Below, piece by piece: positions 6,191 to 9,564 of a stretch of 9,564 nt of DNA; position 1 is the stretch's first letter; the number at the start of each line of letters is the position of its first letter. Below the pieces are notes generated by a model. It saw only the letters and a program-made list of their open reading frames with translations. It did no database searches and had not been told where the DNA came from. Source of the stretch: Deltaproteobacteria bacterium (GTDB lineage Bacteria; Desulfobacterota; Desulfobacteria; Desulfobacterales; C00003060). Location of the stretch: NCBI GenBank assembly GCA_003647435.1, contig QMMV01000047.1, forward strand, positions 1 through 9,564, read 5' to 3'. The position numbers were made by a program, and so were the translations under genes.

Positions 6191-6605
6191 CTTTTTCTAT
6201 CGACTCCTTCAGATGTTTTTCGATCAAAGTTTCAATAAGGGGCGGCAACGGTGTGGAAGACATCCCAACAATTTCCACCTTTTCCTGCGTAAGTGGAATC
6301 AAAAACTTCTTTGCCCGGCTTGCGGCCACAGCCTCGGCAATTCGGGGCGTTACTTCGCCCATCATCGCATGAGCCAGAACAATCGCCAATGGTCCTATAA
6401 TAATATCAGCATCTGCGACCGTGTGAACAATGGCATTTTCCCCGGAGGCGCCCCTGTTCGCCTTGGCCTTGAGCATTTGCGCTGTGGCAATGCCATTGGT
6501 TCCAAGAGCGATGATTTCCACCGACTCTTCAAAGACCTCTTTGAGTTTCTTTATGATAACACTTCCGATCCCGCCACCCTGACCATCAATTACACAAATG
6601 CGCAT
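6183..6605 (-). CDS. DUF3842 family protein
   Basis: A 140-aa soluble protein of unknown function. Seen: an N-terminal glycine-rich strand-loop MRICVIDGQGGGIG (1-14), reminiscent of a nucleotide-binding turn; ALGTNGIATAQML (33-45); GASGENAIV (52-60); GPLAIVLAHAMMGEVTP (71-87); KKFLIPL (99-105); and VEIVG (110-114). This pattern is characteristic of DUF3842. The open frame extends upstream to 6710, but those 35 extra residues are unlike the family and cross a good promoter candidate, so I place the start at the ATG at 6605. It is the first gene of the operon with the cooT-like gene (8-base overlap) and ispH/ubiA. A nucleotide-binding or sensing role is only a guess from the N-terminal loop. 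Confidence 0.82.
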   Translation of the reverse strand: MRICVIDGQGGGIGSVIIKKLKEVFEESVEIIALGTNGIATAQMLKAKANRGASGENAIVHTVADADIIIGPLAIVLAHAMMGEVTPRIAEAVAASRAKKFLIPLTQEKVEIVGMSSTPLPPLIETLIEKHLKESIEKDV

Positions 6606-6630
6606 ATTTAATTCTATTCTGCCGATAGTA

Positions 6631-6648
6631 CCAAATGTTGTTATTTGG
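6631..6648. promoter_or_regulatory. Operator-like dyad at the operon start site
   Basis: A perfect inverted repeat CCAAAT / ATTTGG with a 6-base spacer. It begins 25 bases before the DUF3842 start codon and falls where transcription from the candidate promoter would begin. No regulator can be named from it; its position is the main argument. Confidence 0.3.
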
Positions 6649-6654
6649 ACTTCC

Positions 6655-6683
6655 TTTTTAGCAAAAAGGTGCCGATGGGTCAA
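6655..6683 (-). promoter_or_regulatory. Candidate sigma-70 promoter of the DUF3842-cooT-ispH/ubiA operon
   Basis: On the minus strand, TTGACC (6683-6678, 5/6 to consensus) is followed after exactly 17 bases by TAAAAA (6660-6655, 4/6). Transcription would start near 6648, giving a leader of about 43 bases before the DUF3842 ATG. The optimal spacing makes this the best promoter candidate in the window. Confidence 0.42.
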
Positions 6684-6696
6684 GGAGGAAACCGGC

Positions 6697-6777
6697 ATGG
6701 CAGGTCTCAATAACTATTCGGATTTTAGTTTGACGCATTACCACGGCTGGAAGATTTTTATTGCCAGAGTTTTTTAA
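6697..6777 (+). CDS. Possible 26-residue small ORF upstream of gltA
   Basis: An ATG follows a near-perfect Shine-Dalgarno AAGGAGG (6683-6689) at 7 bases, opening a 26-codon frame that starts MAGLNNYSDF and ends ARVF before TAA. There is no homology I recognise. It ends about 115 bases before gltA, so it could be a leader peptide, but its ribosome site overlaps the -35 box of the opposite-strand promoter and may simply be chance. Low confidence. Confidence 0.2.
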   Translation: MAGLNNYSDFSLTHYHGWKIFIARVF

Positions 6778-6893
6778 AATAATATTGTAAAAAAGTTAGT
6801 TTCATAGTATCGACTTTGGGCCAGGAATTGTTTCGCTTCGCTTGCAGTGACAAAATAGACATTTTTCAAAGGTCCTGAGAGAGGTGAAAATAG

Positions 6894-8183
6894 ATGAAAG
6901 AGACCGCTACAATCACCGTCAACGGGAAAACCTTCGAATTGCCCATTATCACTGGCTCTGAGGGAGAAAGAGCCATCGATATCTCCGGGTTGCGCCAGAA
7001 GAGCGGCCTAATCACGTTTGATCCTGGTTTTGCTAATACAGCCAACTGCCAGAGTGACATCACCTTTGTCGATGGCGAAAGGGGGATCCTCCGTTACCGG
7101 GGTATCCCGGTCGAGCAGCTCGCGGAGCATTCCACCTTTGTTGAAACCGCTTACCTGTTAATAAATGGTGAGCTTCCTACCAAGGAACAACTAAACGGGT
7201 TTTCGGTCTTGTTAAATGATCACTCCCTTGTTCACGAGGACATGCGCGCTTTTTTCGAGAACTTTCCCCGATCCGCGCATCCTATGGGCATTCTTTCCTC
7301 TATGGTCAACGCCCTTCGGGCTTTTTATCCCGAAATCCCTGAGAGAACAGAAGAGGAGGAAATCAATATAACTGTTACCAGGCTTCTCTCCAAAGTAAGG
7401 ACTATGGCGGCCATGTCTTATAAGATTTTCAGGGGCCATAAGGTCGTATACCCAAGGCATGACCTGACTTATCCTGCAAATTTCCTGAATATGATGTTCG
7501 ATTCCCCCGTTCGGCCTTATCACATCGACGAGGATTTAGTCAAAGCCCTCAATATATTCTGGATAGTTCATGCAGACCACGAACAGAATTGTTCCACCGC
7601 TGCCGTCCGATTGGTGGGAAGTGCACGGGTTAATCTCTACGCGGCCATTTCGGCCGGCATATGTGCACTTTGGGGGCCACTGCACGGTGGTGCCAATCAG
7701 GCCGTTGTGGAGATGCTCGAGTCTATACAGAAAAACGGTGGTGATGTGGCCCCTTTTATAGCGCGGGCCAGAGATAAGAACGATCCTTTTCGGCTCATGG
7801 GCTTTGGTCATCGGGTCTATAGAACGTATGATCCAAGGGCAAGGATCATGAAAAAGGCATGCGATAGAGTCTTGAACAAGATGACACAGCGTGACCCGTT
7901 GCTGGATATTGCAAGGAGGTTGGAGGAGGTAGCCTTGAGCGAATCGTACTTTATCGAGCGCCACCTTTATCCAAATGTAGATTTTTACAGCGGCATTTTG
8001 CTTCGGGCTTTGGGTATCCCTCTCAACATGTTCACCGTCATGTTCGCCATCGGGCGTCTACCCGGCTGGATCAGCCAGTGGAAGGAAAGTATCGATGATC
8101 CAATGTGGAAGATGTGCCGTCCGCGGCAGATTTACATTGGACCGAATGAAAGAGAATACGTACCCATAGGAGAGAGGGGGTAG
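6894..8183 (+). CDS. gltA: Citrate synthase, type II (E. coli GltA-like)
   Basis: Condenses acetyl-CoA and oxaloacetate to citrate plus CoA, the entry step of the TCA cycle (cytoplasm). At 429 aa it is close to the 427 aa of E. coli GltA. It has the N-terminal beta domain (ATITVNGKTFELPIITG, then GLITFDPGFANTANCQSDIT) typical of the hexameric Gram-negative form. The catalytic triad is intact: His264 in GPLHGGAN, His306 in GFGHRVYR and Asp363 in NVDFYSG, with His229 in HADHEQN. These residues define a Si-type citrate synthase, not the unrelated Re-type enzyme of some anaerobes; methylcitrate synthase is a less likely alternative because it usually lacks the N-terminal domain. A GAGAGGTG ribosome site lies 8 bases before the ATG. 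Whether it shows NADH inhibition, as many of this type do, cannot be read here. A dyad spans its stop codon. Confidence 0.95.
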   Translation: MKETATITVNGKTFELPIITGSEGERAIDISGLRQKSGLITFDPGFANTANCQSDITFVDGERGILRYRGIPVEQLAEHSTFVETAYLLINGELPTKEQLNGFSVLLNDHSLVHEDMRAFFENFPRSAHPMGILSSMVNALRAFYPEIPERTEEEEINITVTRLLSKVRTMAAMSYKIFRGHKVVYPRHDLTYPANFLNMMFDSPVRPYHIDEDLVKALNIFWIVHADHEQNCSTAAVRLVGSARVNLYAAISAGICALWGPLHGGANQAVVEMLESIQKNGGDVAPFIARARDKNDPFRLMGFGHRVYRTYDPRARIMKKACDRVLNKMTQRDPLLDIARRLEEVALSESYFIERHLYPNVDFYSGILLRALGIPLNMFTVMFAIGRLPGWISQWKESIDDPMWKMCRPRQIYIGPNEREYVPIGERG

Positions 8184-8213
8184 TGCATGAATGCCCGGTC
8201 GGAGTCACTACCC
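8178..8213. other. Stem-loop across the gltA stop codon
   Basis: GGGTAGTG (8178-8185) and CACTACCC (8206-8213) form a perfect 8-bp inverted repeat around a 20-base loop. The TAG stop codon is inside the left arm. No T-run follows, so it is not a classical intrinsic terminator; it might stabilise the 3' end or assist factor-dependent termination. Confidence 0.35.
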
Positions 8214-8411
8214 AAGCGGATCCTTAAAACTACTTTTGCGTATTAAGCATTTCTATTTTTCTGCAGGATTGTGCTGTTACGCTGCCGGTGTTTGCCCATC
8301 CTATAGATTATACGCCTAAAAGTTCCGCTTTTCTCGGCGATTAGACATTCTGATATATTTGCTGCATATCTTTGGCCGTTATTTTCCCTGGGTTACTGAA
8401 TAGCAGACATT

Positions 8412-8419
8412 CTATTTTC
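8412..8419. repeat. Target-site duplication of copy F, left
   Basis: CTATTTTC, repeated exactly at 8486-8493. Confidence 0.9.
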
Positions 8420-8485
8420 GTAACACTTTAGCTCTTTTAAAAAACAGACATACACAATAATATTTTCAAAAATCTAAACTGATAC
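8420..8485 (+). mobile_element. MITE copy F, 66-bp short form
   Basis: This is the cleanest short member. It begins GTAACACTTTAGCTCTTTTA and ends CAAAAATCTAAACTGATAC. Its two 23-base ends are inverted repeats matching at 18 positions, and perfect 8-bp duplications CTATTTTC flank it. It lacks the inner GGACAGCCTATCCG block of copy E. Inserted directly upstream of the glnB ribosome site, it forms part of the glnB leader if transcription starts upstream. A weak TTTTAA (8435-8440), 17-base gap, TAATAT (8458-8463) arrangement might act as a promoter. Confidence 0.92.
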
Positions 8486-8493
8486 CTATTTTC
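8486..8493. repeat. Target-site duplication of copy F, right
   Basis: CTATTTTC, an exact repeat of 8412-8419. Confidence 0.9.
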
Positions 8494-8518
8494 TACATAA
8501 CACCCTGGAGGATGAAAA

Positions 8519-8857
8519 ATGAAAAAAATTGAAGTTATTATCAAGCCATTTAAGCTCGATGATATCAGGGAAGGTCTAACGGAGATCGGTGTTAACGGAA
8601 TGACTGTTTCCGATGTTAAAGGGTTCGGGCGTCAGAAGGGGCACACTCAGGTCTATCGTGGTGCGGAATACACCGTCGATTTTGTGCCCAAGCTTAAACT
8701 CGAGGTCGTCGTTGATGCGCAACTTGTCCCGCAGGTTGTAAAAGTGATCAGGGAAAGGGGCAGCACGGGATCGATCGGCGACGGCAAGATATTTGTCACG
8801 GCCTTAGACGAGGTGATTCGTATCAGGACAGGCGAAAGGGGAAAGGAAGCGATTTGA
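8519..8857 (+). CDS. glnB: Nitrogen regulatory protein P-II
   Basis: A trimeric cytoplasmic signal protein that binds ATP/ADP and 2-oxoglutarate and controls targets such as glutamine synthetase adenylylation, NtrB or the ammonium channel AmtB. The 112-aa length is canonical. Seen: the N-terminal MKKIEVIIKPFKLDDIREGL, the T-loop with GRQKGHTQVYRGAEY ending at Tyr51 (the uridylylation site in proteobacteria), and VDFVPKLKLE. The C-terminal signature GSTGSIGDGKIFV (81-93) is followed by VIRIRTGERG. All binding residues look intact. GlnB and GlnK cannot be firmly separated from sequence alone; glnB is the default because no amtB is adjacent. A GGAGG site lies 7 bases before the ATG. Neither glnA nor amtB, its usual partners, follows within the next 700 bases. 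Confidence 0.95.
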   Translation: MKKIEVIIKPFKLDDIREGLTEIGVNGMTVSDVKGFGRQKGHTQVYRGAEYTVDFVPKLKLEVVVDAQLVPQVVKVIRERGSTGSIGDGKIFVTALDEVIRIRTGERGKEAI

Positions 8858-8880
8858 AAAAACTTCTGGATGCTTGAGTT

Positions 8881-8898
8881 AAGGCGGGTAAGCCTTTT
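8881..8898 (+). terminator. Weak terminator candidate after glnB
   Basis: AAGGC (8881-8885) and GCCTT (8892-8896) make a 5-bp stem with a 6-base loop, followed by a short T-run. It lies about 23 bases past the glnB stop codon. The stem is short, so this is tentative. Confidence 0.25.
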
Positions 8899-9117
8899 AT
8901 AGGCACGATGCCGGATGGTCGATAGACGAAAATATCCAGTATCTGCCTGAAGTGAGAACCAAGCTTTTAGCCTTTTGCAATATTTACAACAATGCCCATG
9001 AGCCAGCAGGAGCCCCAATCAATCTGCTTCAGAAGAAGAAGCAACAGTTAACTGCCCCTTTCTCAAAGGGGATGAACCTTCTTTTCTCCACCGGCATGCG
9101 GAAATCTCAGGCGATTT

Positions 9118-9171
9118 GTATCACTTTAGCCCTTTCAAAAGCCAGGCATTTTGAAAAATCCGAACTGATAC
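9118..9171 (+). mobile_element. MITE copy G, degenerate
   Basis: GTATCACTTTAG at the left and CCGAACTGATAC at the right keep the family termini in the right order, 54 bp apart, but the interior has diverged and shortened. The flanks GGCGATTT and GGATTTAG share only GATTT, out of register, so this looks like an old insertion. Confidence 0.7.
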
Positions 9172-9247
9172 GGATTTAGTATTTGTTTCGAATTTGCGTC
9201 TTACACCTTGAGAACAGCACGATATTCGAATTCCGGATTTTCAAAGA

Positions 9248-9327
9248 CCTCCCCTATAAGCAACGTCACCACTCCACTTGACGGCTTTTCTTAAGCCGGG
9301 TATACAGTTGGTGACGCAAGAGGGGGG
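9248..9327. other. Nested dyads, possible structured RNA or relic
   Basis: Three nested inverted repeats: CCTCCCCT (9248-9255) with AGGGGGG (9321-9327, one G-T pair needed), GTCACC (9265-9270) with GGTGAC (9310-9315), and GGCTT (9283-9287) with AAGCC (9293-9297) around a TTCTT loop. They are coaxial, with internal bulges. I recognise no known RNA family. Confidence 0.3.
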
Positions 9328-9472
9328 CAGTTGGATACACACTCTACAAAGATGTGGTTGCGCAGGGGAATAAACTACAAAAATGTCACCAAACACCGCT
9401 TCTACAGGCAAGCTGTTTTTAAAACCTCCTGATTCTGCATGCAATATAGTGCTGGCCCAATATTTGCTTTTT

Positions 9473-9548
9473 ACAAGAGCGCAACACTTTAGCTCGTTTA
9501 AAAAATAGACCCTGATGTTTTCAGAAAAATAGATTGTTGCACAAGAGA
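9473..9548 (+). mobile_element. MITE copy H with GCAAC ends, plus its imperfect 8-bp target duplications
   Basis: The element itself is 9481-9540 (60 bp). It starts GCAACACTTTAGCTCGTTTA and ends AAATAGATTGTTGC, so the outermost inverted repeat is GCAACA/TGTTGC rather than the GTAAC/GATAC seen elsewhere. ACAAGAGC (9473-9480) and ACAAGAGA (9541-9548) match at 7 of 8 positions, the same duplication length as the other copies. It is either a subfamily or a diverged copy. Confidence 0.78.
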
Positions 9549-9564
9549 AAGTTTTACCTCGAAG

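Larger units (their letters stand above)
6606..6893. other. Divergent intergenic region between the DUF3842 operon and gltA
   Basis: Besides the minus-strand promoter and dyad, it holds a small reading frame with a strong ribosome site (6697-6777), an AT-rich tract at 6770-6800, and CCAGGAATTG followed by TTTCGCTTCGCTTGCAGTGA (6821-6850). The last resembles a short CTTCG-rich repeat common in bacterial intergenic DNA. I see no convincing promoter for gltA, although the AT-rich tract is a reasonable place for one. Confidence 0.4.
8184..8518. other. Spacer between gltA and glnB
   Basis: About 335 bases. It holds the right arm of the stem-loop above, then roughly 200 bases in which I see no gene, and MITE copy F ending 33 bases before glnB. 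I looked for a sigma-54 type TGGCA/TTGCA promoter, often found before P-II genes, and did not find one. Confidence 0.5.
8858..9564. other. Region downstream of glnB without a recognised gene
   Basis: About 700 bases. The reading frames here (for example 8952-9179 on plus and 9241-9444 on minus) are short, lack family features and run through repeat elements, so I call none. Contents seen: a weak terminator, a perfect hairpin CCCCTTT/AAAGGGG (9055-9071) without a T-run, MITE copies G and H, and a set of nested dyads (9248-9327). A leader of a gene beyond the window is possible. Confidence 0.5.

Noticed and set aside
6606..6710. 35-residue N-terminal extension of DUF3842
   Set aside because: The family begins at MRICVIDGQGG, and the extension covers the promoter and dyad.
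6770..6800. AT-rich tract before gltA, first thought to be another MITE fragment
   Set aside because: It shares only a TTTTTTAAAA and AATATT flavour; neither family terminus is present.
8952..9179. 75-codon plus-strand frame downstream of glnB
   Set aside because: No ribosome site or family resemblance, and its last third runs through MITE copy G.
9241..9444. 67-codon minus-strand frame
   Set aside because: It overlies the nested dyads, resembles nothing known and has no supporting context.

Overview
The window looks like chromosome from an anaerobic Gram-negative bacterium, most likely of the Desulfobacterota (former Deltaproteobacteria). This is inferred from protein character only: an E. 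coli-type citrate synthase and class II fumarase beside a DUF3842 protein, a CooT-type nickel protein and an IspH joined to a UbiA-like domain. There is no rRNA or tRNA gene to place it more firmly.

Layout. NAD kinase (249-1115, +) converges with a small CoA-binding protein (1112-1567, -); their stop codons overlap. A gene-free stretch (1568-2259) is packed with short inverted-repeat elements. Fumarase fumC (2260-3651, +) follows. Then comes a hairpin-rich spacer and a small exported membrane protein of unknown role (3960-4283, +). That gene converges, with a 15-base overlap, on a three-gene minus-strand operon reading DUF3842 (6605-6183), cooT-like (6190-6005) and ispH-ubiA fusion (5996-4269). 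Divergently, citrate synthase gltA (6894-8183, +) and a P-II regulator glnB (8519-8857, +) follow. The last 700 bases carry no gene I recognise but hold two more repeat elements.

Working together. Citrate synthase and fumarase are TCA-cycle enzymes. NAD kinase supplies NADP(H). P-II reads 2-oxoglutarate and ATP/ADP, so it links the carbon genes to nitrogen control. The DUF3842-cooT-ispH/ubiA operon combines a presumed metal-binding protein, the iron-sulfur enzyme that ends the MEP isoprenoid pathway and a membrane prenyltransferase-like domain on one polypeptide.

The strongest unexpected signal is a family of tiny non-autonomous transposable elements (MITEs). I find eight copies or fragments, in both orientations. 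The ends read GTAACACTTTAG and GTATCAGTTTAG (the second read on the other strand), about 18/23 matched over the terminal 23 bases. Three copies (66, 84 and 272 bp) are flanked by perfect 8-bp target duplications (CTATTTTC, GAAATAAT, AAAGAGCT) and a fourth by a 7-of-8 match. The 272-bp copy is almost wholly a long palindrome and has inserted inside an older copy of the same family, so there have been at least two rounds of movement. GTA ends plus 8-bp duplications suggest mobilisation by an IS66-like transposase, which is not in the window. One copy sits 33 bases upstream of the glnB start codon.
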